Origin: Sulfurovum sp. FS08-3
GTDB lineage: Bacteria; Campylobacterota; Campylobacteria; Campylobacterales; Sulfurovaceae
DNA length: 37,154 nucleotides
Assembly (NCBI GenBank): GCA_000830175.1
Contig: JQIS01000018.1
Location: 1 to 37,154 of the forward strand
Direction: 5' to 3'
Below the pieces are notes generated by a model that saw nothing but the letters and a program-made list of their open reading frames with translations, searched no databases and was not told the DNA's origin. A program made the translations under genes and the position numbers. Of the stretch, positions 7,493 through 17,894 are shown one piece after another. Numbering within the stretch: the first letter of the stretch is position 1; each line of letters begins with the position of its first letter.

Positions 7493-9310
7493 CTATTTTG
7501 AATTTTTCTTGTCTCTTTGGATACGTTTTCGCATATTGGGATCAAGGTAGCGTTTTCGGATACGAATAGTAAGCGGTGTAATCTCGACAAGCTCATCATC
7601 CTCAATCCACTCCATAGCCGATTCAAGCGTAATAGGTCGTGGCGGTATCAATTTAATAGCTTCATCAGCTCCTGAGGTTCGCATATTGGTCAATTGTTTT
7701 CCTTTGAGCGGATTGACTTCCAAATCCCCTGGTCGTGAACTCTCACCAATTACCATCCCGTCATAGACTTTATCTTGTGGCTTAATAAAAAGTGTTCCTC
7801 GTGCTTGAAGGTTAAAGATTGAAAAAGCAATCGCCTCTCCATTATCCATAGAGATAAGCGCACCTGGCGTTCGACTTTCAACCGTACCGCTATAGGGTCG
7901 ATACTCAAGGTAAGAGTGGTTCATAATCCCCTCCCCTTTGGTATCGGTCAAAAACTCACTTCGGTAACCAATCAATCCTCTTGCGGGAATTTCAAACTCA
8001 ATTCTTACTGTACCATCGGGCATTGGAGTCATTGATGTCATTTCTGCTTTTCGTTTGCCCAACTTCTCAATAGCTGCTCCTTGAAATTCTACGGGTACAT
8101 CAACAACCAAATGCTCAAAAGGCTCCATTTTTACACCGTTTTCAACTTTGACGACAACTTCAGGTCTTGCAATCAAAAACTCAAATCCCTCACGTCGCAT
8201 ATTCTCTGCCAAAATTCCAATCTGAAGCTCTCCACGACCCGAAACCTTGAAGGAAGCATCTCCCATAGGCTCCATACGCATAGCGATATTGGTCTCTACC
8301 TCTTTTTCAAGTCTTTCACGAATTTTGTTGCTTGTGACGTGTTTGCCCTCTGTTCCCGCCAAAGGTCCATCGTTTACTGAAAAGACGACCGATAGGGTAG
8401 GCTCTTCGATGTGCATCGGGTCAAGAGGTACGGGGTTGTTAATATCGCAAAGGCTATCACCCACATCAATATCTCCAAATCCTGCAATCGCTACAATATC
8501 TCCCGCTTCTGCCTCTTCGATGTCGATACGCTCCAATCCTTTGAAACCAATAAGCTTCGATATTCTTCCCTTTACCTTCTCGCCTGAAGCTTTGACAAGC
8601 AACAACTCTTGGTTTTTGGCAACTCGTCCGTTAAAGACACGGGTAATTCCAATACGTCCCACAAAGTTATCGTACGCCAAAGTAAAGACTTGTGCTTGGG
8701 TGTCGTTATCGGGTGAACCTGTTGGATAGGGGACTTTTTCTAAAATCGCTTCAAACAAAGGTGCAAGATCTTTGTTTTCATCTTCCATATTCCATTTGGC
8801 GTATCCGTCTCGTGCAGCGGCATAGAGCACAGGAAACTCCAACTGCTCCTCATTGGCTTCAAGGGCGACAAGTAAATCAAACACTTCATCCATTACTCTA
8901 TCGGGCTCGGCACCGTCTTTGTCAATTTTGTTGATAACTACGACGGGGATTAGGTCAAGCTCAATCGCTTTTTTGAGTACAAATTTGGTTTGAGGCATAA
9001 CACCCTCTTGTGCATCCACAAGCAACAATACCCCATCAACCATCTTCAATACACGCTCAACCTCGCCACCAAAATCGGCGTGTCCTGGAGTGTCGATAAT
9101 ATTGATTTTGTGATCACCGTATCGAATGGCTGTATTTTTGGAGAGGATTGTAATACCTCGCTCTTTTTCAATGTCATTGCTATCCATTGCTCGTTCGGTC
9201 AGTTCTTGGTGGGCTTCAAAGGTACCGCTTTGTCTAAGCAGACCATCGACCAATGTCGTTTTACCGTGATCGACGTGGGCAATTACGGCAATATTTTTTA
9301 TTTTTTGCAT
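7493..9310 (-). CDS. typA: Translational GTPase TypA/BipA
   Basis: TypA is an EF-G-like GTPase that binds ribosomes and is needed for assembly or translation under stress such as cold. The 605 residues contain G1 AHVDHGKTT (11-19), switch I ERGITI, G3 [11 protein letters not shown] and G4 NKIDKDGA. Domain II, the EF-G-like domains III and V, and the BipA-specific C-terminal domain ([17 protein letters not shown] region onward) follow. The length is standard. AGGAAA precedes the ATG at 9310 by about 6 bases. Confidence 0.97.
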   Translation of the reverse strand: MQKIKNIAVIAHVDHGKTTLVDGLLRQSGTFEAHQELTERAMDSNDIEKERGITILSKNTAIRYGDHKINIIDTPGHADFGGEVERVLKMVDGVLLLVDAQEGVMPQTKFVLKKAIELDLIPVVVINKIDKDGAEPDRVMDEVFDLLVALEANEEQLEFPVLYAAARDGYAKWNMEDENKDLAPLFEAILEKVPYPTGSPDNDTQAQVFTLAYDNFVGRIGITRVFNGRVAKNQELLLVKASGEKVKGRISKLIGFKGLERIDIEEAEAGDIVAIAGFGDIDVGDSLCDINNPVPLDPMHIEEPTLSVVFSVNDGPLAGTEGKHVTSNKIRERLEKEVETNIAMRMEPMGDASFKVSGRGELQIGILAENMRREGFEFLIARPEVVVKVENGVKMEPFEHLVVDVPVEFQGAAIEKLGKRKAEMTSMTPMPDGTVRIEFEIPARGLIGYRSEFLTDTKGEGIMNHSYLEYRPYSGTVESRTPGALISMDNGEAIAFSIFNLQARGTLFIKPQDKVYDGMVIGESSRPGDLEVNPLKGKQLTNMRTSGADEAIKLIPPRPITLESAMEWIEDDELVEITPLTIRIRKRYLDPNMRKRIQRDKKNSK

Positions 9311-9358
9311 AAGGGTTTCCTAGTGAGTTTCTCTATCATTGCTATGATTTTTTTTGCA

Positions 9359-9364
9359 ATTATA
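9359..9364 (-). promoter_or_regulatory. Candidate -10 element for typA
   Basis: A consensus TATAAT on the minus strand (context CGATATAATTGC) about 50 bases before the typA start, inside an AT-rich stretch. No clear -35 is seen. It sits back to back with a plus-strand candidate at 9491. Confidence 0.5.
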
Positions 9365-9490
9365 TCGAAAATATTTAGATTTAGACTTTTTTGTGGAGCA
9401 AAGTGATGAAGCCATAGCAAGAGTAGGCTATTTGTATTCATTTTGTGACCATTTTGGACTAAATGTAGCAAAAATATTATCGTCTTTGAT

Positions 9491-9496
9491 TATACT
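9491..9496 (+). promoter_or_regulatory. Candidate -10 element for the gene at 9528
   Basis: TATACT lies about 31 bases before the preferred ATG at 9528, leaving a leader of about 25 bases that contains AGAGG. If real, it excludes the longer reading frame that begins at 9354, because transcription would start inside that extension. Confidence 0.4.
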
Positions 9497-9527
9497 TCTC
9501 CCACTACACCCCATCAAAGAGGTTAAA

Positions 9528-10121
9528 ATGTTGGAATTAAGCTATGTGGGTCCTAAGCCCATTATCAATCAATACGGTGTGTTTTTTCAAAAATCCAAAA
9601 TCGATAAATACATCTATCTCCCTTATGCTATTGGCATCTTCCAATCTATCCATCAATCTCACAAAGCTCACGTTGATATCTATACCCATAGATTGCCAAG
9701 CGATTTGGAGATTATACAAATCATTCATCACCACTATCCTAATTTGCACGAAAAAATGATGAAAAAAAAGAGAAAAATTGAGAGAGATTTGGTAGCTTTG
9801 ACAAAGCACATTGAAAACAAAAACTATCTTAGCAAAGAGGAGAAGCGTATTTGGATAAAAAATATTGAGATAATGACACCCTATGTTGTACAAAGAAAAA
9901 TCAACAAACTCTACTATATCTACACGCTCAAACTTATCACAAAAGCTATCCACGAGCGTCAAATATCCTCAATTGCTATTGATTTTGATTTGCACAAGTG
10001 GCATATCTTGCGTTCGATATCGGGAAACCTAACGTATGAAGTTGGCTCTATAAAACCCTCTATGATTTTGGAAACCAACCACACCGAACAACTGCTCATC
10101 AAACTCTATATTAGAGCATAA
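9528..10121 (+). CDS. Conserved hypothetical protein
   Basis: This is a 197-residue soluble protein, basic in the middle, with a KKKRK stretch at about residue 82 of the short form. It opens LELSYVGPKPIINQYGV and then YIYLPYAIGIFQSI, a pattern I associate with hypothetical proteins of Campylobacterota, though I cannot name a family. The frame is open back to ATG 9354 (255 aa). I prefer ATG 9528 because AGAGG is about 5 bases upstream and a -10-like TATACT lies inside the extension. It has no signal peptide or membrane segment. It diverges from typA, and its 3' end faces the ribosomal operon terminator. Confidence 0.65.
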   Translation: MLELSYVGPKPIINQYGVFFQKSKIDKYIYLPYAIGIFQSIHQSHKAHVDIYTHRLPSDLEIIQIIHHHYPNLHEKMMKKKRKIERDLVALTKHIENKNYLSKEEKRIWIKNIEIMTPYVVQRKINKLYYIYTLKLITKAIHERQISSIAIDFDLHKWHILRSISGNLTYEVGSIKPSMILETNHTEQLLIKLYIRA

Positions 10122-10163
10122 GATTACAATACAATTTTCACTATATTTTTTGAAATTTAGGTT

Positions 10164-10198
10164 AAAAAGTCGGAAGCGATTTTCAAAGCATCACTTCC
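10164..10198 (-). terminator. Intrinsic terminator of the S10-spc operon
   Basis: On the minus strand, GGAAGTGAT and ATCGCTTCC form a nine-pair stem (10172-10198) with one G-U pair and a nine-base loop, followed by GAC and five Ts (10164-10168). It lies 22 bases beyond the infA stop codon and is the clearest rho-independent terminator in the window. On the plus strand the hairpin has no T-run, so it is oriented for the ribosomal operon. Confidence 0.8.
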
Positions 10199-10220
10199 AA
10201 ACAGAAGGATAAGTAGATGC

Positions 10221-10439
10221 TTATTTGTATCTAAAAGTAATTCTTCCCTTGTCCAAACTATAAGGTGTGAGTTCTACCTTGACTTTATCTCCAGGGAGAA
10301 TTTTGATGTAGTGCATACGCATCTTACCAGCTATGTGACATAAAATAATATGTCCATTGTCCAACTCTACTCTAAATGTTGCATTAGGAAGTGCTTCTAC
10401 TACTTTACCATCGATCTCAATTACATCATCTTTTGCCAT
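10221..10439 (-). CDS. infA: Translation initiation factor IF-1
   Basis: IF-1 is a one-domain OB-fold protein that binds the 30S A site during initiation. The 72-residue length and the sequence are typical: [34 protein letters not shown] and the closing GRITFRYK. It is the last gene of the operon, 12 bases after map, and a terminator follows. The genes that follow infA in many bacteria (rpmJ, rpsM, rpsK, rpsD, rpoA, rplQ) are not here. Confidence 0.98.
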   Translation of the reverse strand: MAKDDVIEIDGKVVEALPNATFRVELDNGHIILCHIAGKMRMHYIKILPGDKVKVELTPYSLDKGRITFRYK

Positions 10440-10451
10440 TGGCTTTCTCCT

Positions 10452-11207
10452 TTACAGTTGTGTTAATATAACGGGCTTGTTGTTTATTATTGCTATTTGA
10501 TGCTCATAATGGCTTGTTCTAAGACCATCTTGACTCACGACTGACCACTTATCCTCTAGCACAACGGGTGTCGAACTTTTTTGACATACCATTGGCTCTA
10601 TACAAAAAACCATACCGTTTTTAATCTTGGGACCTTGTTTGGGTTTGCCATCAAGGTAATTGGGGATACTAGGCTCTTCGTGAGGTTTCGTTCCAATTCC
10701 GTGACCGCAAAAATCCCTTAGAGGGACATAGCCCCGCTCTTGAATAAAATCTTCCAAAATCTTTGAAAGTTCTTTGAAACGCATACCTACATGAATCGAA
10801 TCAATTGCATAATAGAGTGCATCTTTGGAGCAATCAATAAGTTGTTGGTCGGCTTGTGTTATCTCGCCAATAGGTATCGTAATAGCCGCATCGCCATAAT
10901 AGCCATCCAAATTAGAACCAATATCAAGCCCCAAAATATCACCCTGTGCCACTTTTTGTTCCGATGGAAGCCCATGAATGACCACTTCATTGAGCGAGGT
11001 ACATACCGAACCGCCAAATCCATAAAGCCCTTTAAAGGAGGGTTTGCCGCCAAGAGAACAGAGATAGGCTTCGCCCATTTTGTCAATTTCGTTTAGCGTC
11101 ATACCCGCACAAATATTTTTTTGGAGATAGTCAAGTGTTTGTGCCACAAGAGCAGCCGCTTTGTGAAGCTTAGCAATCTCTTGCGGTTTACGTAAGGGTA
11201 TCGCCAT
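10452..11207 (-). CDS. map: Methionine aminopeptidase, type I
   Basis: Map removes the initiator methionine from new proteins. All five dinuclear metal ligands of the pita-bread fold are visible: D95, D106, H169, E204 and E235, together with substrate-contacting H79. The 251-residue length is that of type Ia enzymes. The start ATG shares its A with the secY stop (TAATG at 11205-11209), so translation is coupled. There is no adk between secY and map. Confidence 0.97.
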   Translation of the reverse strand: MAIPLRKPQEIAKLHKAAALVAQTLDYLQKNICAGMTLNEIDKMGEAYLCSLGGKPSFKGLYGFGGSVCTSLNEVVIHGLPSEQKVAQGDILGLDIGSNLDGYYGDAAITIPIGEITQADQQLIDCSKDALYYAIDSIHVGMRFKELSKILEDFIQERGYVPLRDFCGHGIGTKPHEEPSIPNYLDGKPKQGPKIKNGMVFCIEPMVCQKSSTPVVLEDKWSVVSQDGLRTSHYEHQIAIINNKPVILTQL

Positions 11208-12469
11208 TAGAGACCTACGTTACCCAAAGTATTGTATTGATTCATGGTTCTTTGGGCTTCGACTTTACGCATCGTATCCAAAGCAACTTGAACGATAATA
11301 AGTACCGCCGTCCCACCAAAATAGAAACTCGCCCCCATACTATTGATAAAGACAAACGGTATCGTTGAGATGATAGCCAAATAGGTTGCACCCGTTGTTG
11401 TTAGTCTTGAAGCTACCTCATTGAGGAAATCTTTGGTATGTTCGCCTGGTCTCACACCTGGGATAAATCCACCTTGACGCTTAAGATTTTCAGATATGTC
11501 TTTGGCATTAAAGGCAATGGATGCGTAGAAAAATGCAAAAAAGACCACCAACCCAAAGGTGACAACGTTAAAGACTATACCGCCTGGTGCCAAAATATCG
11601 GCAATAGCTAGAAGTGTCTCATTTTTACTGGATTGCAACATTGTAAGCGGGAACATTAAAATCGCTGAAGCAAAAATAGGTGGAATAACACCTGAGAGGT
11701 TTACTTTAACGGGAATATAGTTCATAACACGCTTATTTTGGTTTTGCATAATCGTTTTTCGTGAGTAGCTAATAGGCACTCTTCGCTCACCCAACTCTAC
11801 ATAAATAATAGAGAGAATTGTAATAACCATAATCGCCAAAATCGCCAAAATAACCAAGAAGCTCATTTCACCTGCGTTTACCGCCTTGACAGTATTGGAG
11901 ATTGCCGAAGGAATACCCGAAACAATACCCGCAAAGATAATCAATGAAATACCGTTACCAATCCCTCTTTGGGTGATTTGCTCACCAATCCACATCAATA
12001 ACATCGTACCTGCAAGCATCGAGAATGTAGAGATAGCTACAAAGGTCGTAGGATCAATCATAACCGCACTAGCTCCACCTTGACCGCTTAGCGATTGAAG
12101 TCCCATCGATACACCAATGGCTTGAACAACCGTAATAAAAATGGTGAAATATCGAATGATTTGCATATATTTTTGCATTCCGTCACGCTCTTTTTTCATT
12201 TGACCAAGAGCTGGGAAAGTAGCAGCAAGAAGTTCCATAACGATGGAGGCGGTAATATAGGGCATAATACCTAGAGAGATAATACTAAATCGCTCAATAG
12301 CATTACCTGAAAACATATTGGCCAATCCCAACGCATTGTTGGCATTGGTGTTGAAAAAATCGGCAATTACACCTGTATCAACACCTGGGACTGGGATGTA
12401 GGCTAAAACTCTGTAGGCGAATATAAATCCTAAGGTGATTAGGATTTTGTGAGTTAAAGCATTACTCAT
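11207..12469 (-). CDS. secY: Preprotein translocase channel subunit SecY
   Basis: SecY forms the protein-conducting channel of the inner membrane with SecE and SecG. The 420-residue protein has ten hydrophobic segments. The N-terminal YRVLAYIPVPGVD, the plug region (NMFSGNAIERFSIISLGIMPYI) and the cytoplasmic loop ERRVPISYSR are typical. The later loop GGFIPGVRPGEHT matches the SecA/ribosome-contacting region. The start lies one base after the rplO stop. Confidence 0.97.
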   Translation of the reverse strand: MSNALTHKILITLGFIFAYRVLAYIPVPGVDTGVIADFFNTNANNALGLANMFSGNAIERFSIISLGIMPYITASIVMELLAATFPALGQMKKERDGMQKYMQIIRYFTIFITVVQAIGVSMGLQSLSGQGGASAVMIDPTTFVAISTFSMLAGTMLLMWIGEQITQRGIGNGISLIIFAGIVSGIPSAISNTVKAVNAGEMSFLVILAILAIMVITILSIIYVELGERRVPISYSRKTIMQNQNKRVMNYIPVKVNLSGVIPPIFASAILMFPLTMLQSSKNETLLAIADILAPGGIVFNVVTFGLVVFFAFFYASIAFNAKDISENLKRQGGFIPGVRPGEHTKDFLNEVASRLTTTGATYLAIISTIPFVFINSMGASFYFGGTAVLIIVQVALDTMRKVEAQRTMNQYNTLGNVGL

Positions 12470-12470
12470 T

Positions 12471-12869
12471 TTATTTTCCGCTTGTTGTAATGGCTTCGTC
12501 TTTGATTTTAACAGCTAACGCATTGGCACTGCTTCCAATCAATTTGACTTTTTTAACCGATGAGCCAACCTTGTGAACGCTTCTAATCGTCTCAAGTGTA
12601 ATCTCTTCAAGTTCTTTAATGGCAGTGACTCGCTCAACATTGATGACATAAGGCTTAATGACTCTCGAAGTAAATCCAATCTTTGGAAGTCTTTTGGCAA
12701 GAGGTTGTTGTCCGCCTTCAAAACCTCTCTTGTGATTGTATCCACTACGAGCTTTTTGTCCTTTGTTACCTTTTCCAGCCGTCTTACCTGTACCTGAACC
12801 TTGCCCTCGACCCAATCGCTTTTTAGCGTGTGTTGATCCAGGAGCGGGTTGTAAATTGTGTAGTGACAT
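12471..12869 (-). CDS. rplO: 50S ribosomal protein L15
   Basis: L15 is a late-assembly large-subunit protein. The 132 residues have the glycine- and lysine-rich N-terminal arm ([18 protein letters not shown]) that threads into 23S rRNA, then the [15 protein letters not shown] segment and the globular C-terminal domain. It follows rpsE directly. The gene for L30 that lies between rpsE and rplO in E. coli is absent, as is usual in Campylobacterota. Confidence 0.97.
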   Translation of the reverse strand: MSLHNLQPAPGSTHAKKRLGRGQGSGTGKTAGKGNKGQKARSGYNHKRGFEGGQQPLAKRLPKIGFTSRVIKPYVINVERVTAIKELEEITLETIRSVHKVGSSVKKVKLIGSSANALAVKIKDEAITTSGK

Positions 12870-12880
12870 ATCTTTACCCC

Positions 12881-13324
12881 TTATGCTTTGATTCGTGTAA
12901 GTGCTTGAACTGTTGCTCTTACCAAGTTATTTGGGTTGTTTGAACCAATGGATTTGGTCAAAATATCTTTAATACCCGCAAGTTCCAATACAGGTCTTGC
13001 AGCACCCCCAGCAATTACTCCTGTACCTTCACTAGCAGGTCGCAAAATAATCTTACTGGCATTGAACTTATGTTCAATATCGTGAGCAATGGTAGAACCT
13101 TTGACATTGACCTTTACAAGGCTCTTGAAGGCATCATCGACTGCTTTTTTAATCGCATCAGGTACCTCTTTGGCTTTTCCAAATCCATATCCAATGGTTC
13201 CCTTTTTGTCACCAATTACAACAAGAGCCGTAAATCTAAAGCGTCGTCCACCTTTAACAACTTTAGTAACACGACCAATATTTACGATGACCTCTTCAAA
13301 ATCTTCTCTGTTAATATTTTCCAT
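12881..13324 (-). CDS. rpsE: 30S ribosomal protein S5
   Basis: S5 takes part in decoding accuracy and mRNA entry. The 147-residue protein has the double-stranded RNA-binding-like N-terminal domain ([21 protein letters not shown]) and the C-terminal domain with [20 protein letters not shown]. It is a little shorter than the E. coli protein at both ends. AAGGA precedes the ATG. It lies 8 bases after rplR. Confidence 0.97.
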   Translation of the reverse strand: MENINREDFEEVIVNIGRVTKVVKGGRRFRFTALVVIGDKKGTIGYGFGKAKEVPDAIKKAVDDAFKSLVKVNVKGSTIAHDIEHKFNASKIILRPASEGTGVIAGGAARPVLELAGIKDILTKSIGSNNPNNLVRATVQALTRIKA

Positions 13325-13332
13325 AATTATCC

Positions 13333-13689
13333 TTATAACTTAATGCCAGCTTCTCTTAAAGCATCCGCAAATGATGCTATCACACCGTGATAGAGATAAC
13401 CGTTTCGATCAAATACAACAGCGTCAATGTTTTGAGCGTTTAAAGCTTGAGCTAAGTTTTTTGCCAAAACTTGCACATCCTCTTTATTGGCTTTCAAACC
13501 TGCTTTTTTGCCATCGACACTTGCAAGTGTTACTTGTGCATTATCATCAATAGCTTGAGCGTAGAAGTATCTGTTGGATTTAAAAACCGATACTCTAGGT
13601 TTCGTAGCCGTGCCAAAGATATTTTTTCTTACTCTTGCTTTTCTCTTCGCTCGTAGTTTATTTTTTCGTGCTTGAATACTTTTTAACAT
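13333..13689 (-). CDS. rplR: 50S ribosomal protein L18
   Basis: L18 binds 5S rRNA with L5 and helps dock it in the central protuberance. The 118 residues show the basic N-terminal tail ([15 protein letters not shown]), the [15 protein letters not shown] core and the C-terminal [23 protein letters not shown] is about 6 bases before the ATG. Confidence 0.97.
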   Translation of the reverse strand: MLKSIQARKNKLRAKRKARVRKNIFGTATKPRVSVFKSNRYFYAQAIDDNAQVTLASVDGKKAGLKANKEDVQVLAKNLAQALNAQNIDAVVFDRNGYLYHGVIASFADALREAGIKL

Positions 13690-13699
13690 TTACGACTCC

Positions 13700-14242
13700 C
13701 TACTTCTTCTTACCAGATGACTTACCAGCTTTTCTAATGATTTTCTCATCACTATACTTCACGCCCTTACCTTTGTACGGTTCTGGTGGTCTAAAGTCTC
13801 TAATCTCAGCAGCCACTTGTCCTACAGCTTGTTTGTCACTACCTTTGATGACTACAACGTTTTTATCCACGGTAATCTCTAACCCTTGAGGAATTTCGTA
13901 GTTGATGTCATGTGAGTAGCCCAATTGCATGACAAGTTTATTGCCTTGAATAGATGCTCTGTAACCTACCCCATTAATCTCCAACGACTTTTGAAATCCT
14001 TGGTCTAAACCAATAATAATGTTGTTAAACAACGCTCTGTAAGTACCCCAGTAAGCTGCACTCTCTTTAGTATTGCCTACACAAGAGAATACTACTTCTG
14101 TATCGTTTACTTCAATTCCTACTCGTCCGTGTGTCTCAAGGCTCTTTTCAAGATTGCCTTTTTTGGCACGAATCACACTACCATCGACGCTTACTTCAAT
14201 CCCCTTAGCGATAACTACGGGTTTTTTACCAATTCTTGACAT
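13700..14242 (-). CDS. rplF: 50S ribosomal protein L6
   Basis: L6 has two similar domains and lies near the GTPase-associated centre. The 180-residue sequence begins MSRIGKKPV and contains the family signature [11 protein letters not shown] near the C-terminus. Gene order rpsH-rplF-rplR is standard, with 10 bases to each neighbour. Confidence 0.97.
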   Translation of the reverse strand: MSRIGKKPVVIAKGIEVSVDGSVIRAKKGNLEKSLETHGRVGIEVNDTEVVFSCVGNTKESAAYWGTYRALFNNIIIGLDQGFQKSLEINGVGYRASIQGNKLVMQLGYSHDINYEIPQGLEITVDKNVVVIKGSDKQAVGQVAAEIRDFRPPEPYKGKGVKYSDEKIIRKAGKSSGKKK

Positions 14243-14252
14243 TCAACCCTCC

Positions 14253-14648
14253 TTACCATATACTACAGATGACTTCGCCGCCAATGCCGCGTTTGAATGC
14301 CTCATCGTTTGGAAGCACACCTTGAGAAGTCGATACCACCAAAGTACCGTAACCGTTTTTAAACGATCGAATATCCTCTTTGCCTTTATAGATTCTTCGT
14401 CCAGGCTTAGAGATTTTTTTCACCTCATTGATAACGCTATAGCCCTTTTCATTGTACTTTAACGTTACATCAATTGTCTTTTTGTTGCCATTTTCATTGA
14501 CGTTGAAGCTCTCTAAATAACTCTTTTCTACAAGAATAGAAACAATTGCCTCAACGGTTTTTGAGTGAAGAAGAGTAGTTGTATCCAATCTTCTTTGCGC
14601 AGCATTTCTTATTCGGGTAAGAGAGTCTGCAATTATATCTGTCATCAT
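14253..14648 (-). CDS. rpsH: 30S ribosomal protein S8
   Basis: S8 is a primary 16S rRNA-binding protein of the platform and, in enterobacteria, the translational repressor of the spc operon. The 131 residues start [16 protein letters not shown] and end with the [23 protein letters not shown] signature region. Either of the two adjacent ATGs could be used; AAGGAG is 6 bases before the first, which I keep. Confidence 0.97.
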   Translation of the reverse strand: MMTDIIADSLTRIRNAAQRRLDTTTLLHSKTVEAIVSILVEKSYLESFNVNENGNKKTIDVTLKYNEKGYSVINEVKKISKPGRRIYKGKEDIRSFKNGYGTLVVSTSQGVLPNDEAFKRGIGGEVICSIW

Positions 14649-14663
14649 CTGTTACTCCTTAAA

Positions 14664-14849
14664 CTACCAGCTTGATTTACGCATACCAGGAATCAATCCC
14701 TCGTTTGCCATTTTTCTTAAACATACACGACAAATTCCAAAGTCTTGATAGACGGAATGGGGTCTGCCACAAAGCGTACATCGTGTATAACCTCTTACAG
14801 CAAACTTAGGTGTTCGCTTTTGTTTGTTGATCATCGATTTTTTTGCCAT
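14664..14849 (-). CDS. rpsN: 30S ribosomal protein S14, zinc-binding type
   Basis: This 61-residue S14 is the short zinc-ribbon (C+) form, with C24-X2-C27 and C40-X2-C43. It lies in the head of the small subunit. The start codon shares its A with the rplE stop (TAATG), so translation is coupled to L5. The C+ form is the usual one in Campylobacterota. Confidence 0.97.
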   Translation of the reverse strand: MAKKSMINKQKRTPKFAVRGYTRCTLCGRPHSVYQDFGICRVCLRKMANEGLIPGMRKSSW

Positions 14850-15394
14850 TACTTTTTCCCTTTAGCAAAAGGCATACCCAATTTTTCGAGTAGTACAAAT
14901 GCCTCTTTGTCATTTTCTGTGGTTGTGACGATGTTAATGTTCATACCGTGAGTTTTGAGGATATTATCATACACTACTTCAGGAAACATAAGTTGTTCAT
15001 TAAGTCCAAAGCTGTAATTTCCTCGTCCATCAAAACCTTTGCGTGGTGTACCTCTAAAATCTTTCACCCGTGGAAGTGCAATAGAGACCAACTTATCAAA
15101 GAAGTTGTACATTTGCTTTCCACGAAGCGTTACTTTGATACCGCTTGGCGAACCCTCTCTAGCCTTAAATCCCGCAACCGATTTTTTAGCATTTACAATA
15201 ATCGCTTTTTGACCAGCAATCAAAGAGATAGTCTCAGCCATATTGGCGATGAGTTTGTTATCTTTTCCCTCTTCACCTGCACCAACTGAAATGACAATCT
15301 TCTCTAGTTTGGGTGTTTGCATAACATTTTTGATGCCACACTCCTCTTGAAGAGCGGGAATAATCTCTTTGTACTTTTGTTGCATTCTGCTCAT
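14849..15394 (-). CDS. rplE: 50S ribosomal protein L5
   Basis: L5 binds 5S rRNA and contacts the P-site tRNA and S13 through the B1b bridge. The 181 residues include the conserved [14 protein letters not shown] (bacterial consensus NxGxGE), [17 protein letters not shown] and [18 protein letters not shown] motifs. It lies 3 bases after rplX. Confidence 0.97.
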   Translation of the reverse strand: MSRMQQKYKEIIPALQEECGIKNVMQTPKLEKIVISVGAGEEGKDNKLIANMAETISLIAGQKAIIVNAKKSVAGFKAREGSPSGIKVTLRGKQMYNFFDKLVSIALPRVKDFRGTPRKGFDGRGNYSFGLNEQLMFPEVVYDNILKTHGMNINIVTTTENDKEAFVLLEKLGMPFAKGKK

Positions 15395-15397
15395 TGA

Positions 15398-15631
15398 TTA
15401 CCCCTCTACTTTTTTAACATTAGAGATATGGATAGGCATCTCAATTTGTGCAAATCCGCCCTCTTTGTTCTCTTCGGTTGGCTTGATTGCTTTTTTAACC
15501 ATTTTGCAACCCGCTACTACTACCGCATCTTTTTTTGGAAGCACTTTAAGCACTTCACCTTTTTTGCCTCTATCATCACCAGCGATAACGAGAACCTCGT
15601 CGCCCTTTTTGATTTTAAATTTTTTTGCCAT
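15398..15631 (-). CDS. rplX: 50S ribosomal protein L24
   Basis: L24 starts large-subunit assembly by binding the 5' end of 23S rRNA. The KOW motif is clear: [22 protein letters not shown] start at ATG 15631, which shares its A with the rplN stop (TAATG) and gives 77 residues. The GTG at 15637 lies inside the last codons of rplN and has no better binding site. Confidence 0.95.
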   Translation of the reverse strand: MAKKFKIKKGDEVLVIAGDDRGKKGEVLKVLPKKDAVVVAGCKMVKKAIKPTEENKEGGFAQIEMPIHISNVKKVEG

Positions 15632-15999
15632 TACCACACCTCTGGAGCCAATGATACAATCTTCATAAATCCTGCATATCGTGTCTCTCTCGAAACAGGA
15701 CCAAAAATACGTGTACCAATTGGGTTTCTCTTATCATCAATAATTACAGCTGCGTTATCGTCAAATCGAATCAGTGATCCATTTTCTCGTTGAATCTCTT
15801 TTTTGGTTCGCACAACAACGGCTTTAACCACTTTACCTTTTTTAACTTTTCCTGTTGGAAGTGCTTTTTTCACCGACGCTATAATGACATCACCGACAGT
15901 GGCGTATCGTCTTTTTGAACCGCCAAGTACTTTGATACACATAATCTCTTTAGCACCTGAGTTGTCAGCTACGTTTAATCTTGTAAAAGCCTGAATCAT
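15631..15999 (-). CDS. rplN: 50S ribosomal protein L14
   Basis: L14 forms bridge B8 with the small subunit. The 122-residue length and the sequence ([18 protein letters not shown], then [15 protein letters not shown] and FGPVSRE) are standard. The gene overlaps both neighbours by one base (TAATG at both ends), so rpsQ-rplN-rplX should be translated as a linked set. Confidence 0.98.
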   Translation of the reverse strand: MIQAFTRLNVADNSGAKEIMCIKVLGGSKRRYATVGDVIIASVKKALPTGKVKKGKVVKAVVVRTKKEIQRENGSLIRFDDNAAVIIDDKRNPIGTRIFGPVSRETRYAGFMKIVSLAPEVW

Positions 16000-16247
16000 T
16001 ACTCTTCACCTCTTTTAACGATATTAAGAAGCGTAAAAGCCTTTCGCTTAGATAGCGGACGACACTCAATTGCACTAATCTCATCGCCCACATTGGTATT
16101 ATTCTCTTCATCGTGTACCAAATATTTCTTAAATCTTTTTACAGTTTTATGGTACCGTGGGTGGAGAACTTTACGCTCTACTAAAACCGTAGCGGTTTTG
16201 TCTCCAGCTTTTTTAATGACAGTACCTTGTATCTCTCTTTTTGGCAT
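15999..16247 (-). CDS. rpsQ: 30S ribosomal protein S17
   Basis: S17 is an OB-fold primary binder of the 16S 5' domain. The 82 residues include [18 protein letters not shown] and the signature [18 protein letters not shown]. The stop codon TAA shares its last A with the rplN ATG. Confidence 0.97.
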   Translation of the reverse strand: MPKREIQGTVIKKAGDKTATVLVERKVLHPRYHKTVKRFKKYLVHDEENNTNVGDEISAIECRPLSKRKAFTLLNIVKRGEE

Positions 16248-16257
16248 CTTGCTACCC

Positions 16258-16446
16258 TTATTTTCTTAAAGCACTAAGTGCTGTATTGATTTTTGCTATA
16301 TCTTTTTTAGCAACTCTCAGTTCACTTGTATTGGTAAGTTGCATGGTTCTTTGCTTAGCTTTGAGTGTAAAAAGTTCTAACTTTTTGCTTTTAAGCATTT
16401 CAAGCAACTCTTTTTCATTTTTAGATTGAATATCAGTATAGTTCAT
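16258..16446 (-). CDS. rpmC: 50S ribosomal protein L29
   Basis: L29 is a small two-helix protein at the peptide exit, next to L23. The 62 residues show the helical hairpin pattern with [20 protein letters not shown]. Its start overlaps the end of rplP by 14 bases, so ribosomes translating L16 probably re-enter here. Confidence 0.96.
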   Translation of the reverse strand: MNYTDIQSKNEKELLEMLKSKKLELFTLKAKQRTMQLTNTSELRVAKKDIAKINTALSALRK

Positions 16447-16858
16447 TGCTATCCTTTGCTGTGATAATCTTTGTCTTAAAAGGCAACTTATGACAAGCTA
16501 GAGTGAGAGCCTCACGTGCTAATGACTCCTCTACACCCGCCATCTCAAAAATGATGCGTCCAGGCTTGATGTTCATAACCCACTTCTCAACAGGACCTTT
16601 ACCTTTACCCATCCGTACCTCAAGAGGTCTTTGTGTAATAGGTTTATCGGGGAATACTCGAATCCAGCTCTTACCTTGACGGTTGATTTTACGTGTCATG
16701 GTAATCCGTGCTGCTTCAATTTGACGTGAATCAATTCTTCCCGCAGTGGTTGCTTTGATCGCAATGTCACCAAATTCAATCTTGTTACCTGTAAAAGATT
16801 GACCTCGGTTACGACCCTTTTGTTGCTTTCTCCATTTGGTTCGTTTAGGCATTAACAT
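16433..16858 (-). CDS. rplP: 50S ribosomal protein L16
   Basis: L16 lies near the A site and is important for tRNA accommodation. The 141-residue protein begins [19 protein letters not shown] and contains the conserved [14 protein letters not shown] keep the first ATG (16858); GAGG of the rpsC end lies about 8 bases upstream. It starts 2 bases after the rpsC stop. Confidence 0.97.
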   Translation of the reverse strand: MLMPKRTKWRKQQKGRNRGQSFTGNKIEFGDIAIKATTAGRIDSRQIEAARITMTRKINRQGKSWIRVFPDKPITQRPLEVRMGKGKGPVEKWVMNIKPGRIIFEMAGVEESLAREALTLACHKLPFKTKIITAKDSNELY

Positions 16859-16860
16859 AA

Positions 16861-17553
16861 CTATTCACCTCTTCTTCGTGTTCTTTTAGGAGCTTTTTCC
16901 TCTTTGGGTTCTGCTTGAATACCCTTTTGAAGCACCTCACCTTTAAAAATCCATACTTTAATACCGATAATTCCGTAAGTTGTATGGGCTTCTGCAAAAC
17001 CGTAATCAATTTTTGCTCTAAGCGTATGAAGTGGCACACGACCTTCCAAATACCACTCAGTTCGTGCCATTTCAGCACCACCCAATCGCCCAGCTACTGA
17101 TATTTTGATACCTTTTGCTCCGCCTTTGAGTGCACCTTGAATCACTTTTTTCATCGCACGTCTAAAGGCAATTCTTCGCTCCAATTGCGTTGCAACGTTT
17201 TCTGCTGCCAATTGGGCTGAAATTTGAGGTTTTTTCTCCTCTTTAATGTTGAGCGATACATCTTTTTGCAACATAGTGGTCAAAGTATTTTTGAGCTTTT
17301 CAATATCTGTACCCTTTTTACCAATAATGATACCTGGACGTGCAGTTATAATATTCACTCTCAATTTTTTGGCTGTTCGCTCAATGATGATATTGCTTAC
17401 ACCCGCATAGAAAAGCTCTTTTTTCAAAAACTTTCTAATTTTGTAATCTTCAGCAATAAAATCAACCGCTCTACTTTTAGCTGGAAACCATCGTGACTCC
17501 CAGTTTCTGTTAATCCCCAATCTAAGACCTATTGGATTTACTTTTTGACCCAT
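16861..17553 (-). CDS. rpsC: 30S ribosomal protein S3
   Basis: S3 lines the mRNA entry tunnel and has helicase activity with S4 and S5. The 230 residues have the N-terminal [14 protein letters not shown], the KH type 2 domain with [15 protein letters not shown], and the C-terminal [21 protein letters not shown]. The last 17 or so residues are Lys/Arg/Glu-rich. It is 2 bases from rplV. Confidence 0.98.
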   Translation of the reverse strand: MGQKVNPIGLRLGINRNWESRWFPAKSRAVDFIAEDYKIRKFLKKELFYAGVSNIIIERTAKKLRVNIITARPGIIIGKKGTDIEKLKNTLTTMLQKDVSLNIKEEKKPQISAQLAAENVATQLERRIAFRRAMKKVIQGALKGGAKGIKISVAGRLGGAEMARTEWYLEGRVPLHTLRAKIDYGFAEAHTTYGIIGIKVWIFKGEVLQKGIQAEPKEEKAPKRTRRRGE

Positions 17554-17555
17554 GG

Positions 17556-17891
17556 TTACGCTTCCTTCCCACTGTTTACTTCATTTACTTCTACCAAAAT
17601 GTGAGATGTTGGCTTAATCACTCTAGTGGCTGTACCTCTTGCCCTAGGTCTCCATCTCTTCATTACCGCTGCTTTATCAACTCTGCATGATGTAATTGTT
17701 ACCTCTTGAGGCTCATAGTCGCCATTTGCAACCGCTGAAGCAATCACTTTTGAGATAATTTTAGCTGCTTTGTTTGGCATAAATTCCAATGAAGCCATTG
17801 CAAGTTCGGCATTCATCCCTTGTATTTGCTTTGCAATAAGTCTTGCTTTAGTAGGAGATACTCGTGAAAATCTTAATAATGCTCTACTCAT
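17556..17891 (-). CDS. rplV: 50S ribosomal protein L22
   Basis: L22 extends a loop into the exit tunnel, where macrolide-resistance changes occur. The 111 residues contain [15 protein letters not shown] and the loop region [15 protein letters not shown]. The family C-terminus is complete. It is 3 bases after rpsS. Confidence 0.97.
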   Translation of the reverse strand: MSRALLRFSRVSPTKARLIAKQIQGMNAELAMASLEFMPNKAAKIISKVIASAVANGDYEPQEVTITSCRVDKAAVMKRWRPRARGTATRVIKPTSHILVEVNEVNSGKEA

Positions 17892-17894
17892 GGA

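Noticed and set aside
9354-9527. Upstream extension of the gene at 9528
   Set aside because: No binding site precedes ATG 9354, and a -10-like TATACT lies within the extension. Not fully excluded.
10122-10220. Terminator for the plus-strand gene ending at 10121
   Set aside because: The hairpin there has its T-run only on the minus strand, so it serves the ribosomal operon.
12869-12881. Absence of rpmD (L30) between rpsE and rplO as an anomaly
   Set aside because: Campylobacterota usually lack L30, so this is expected.
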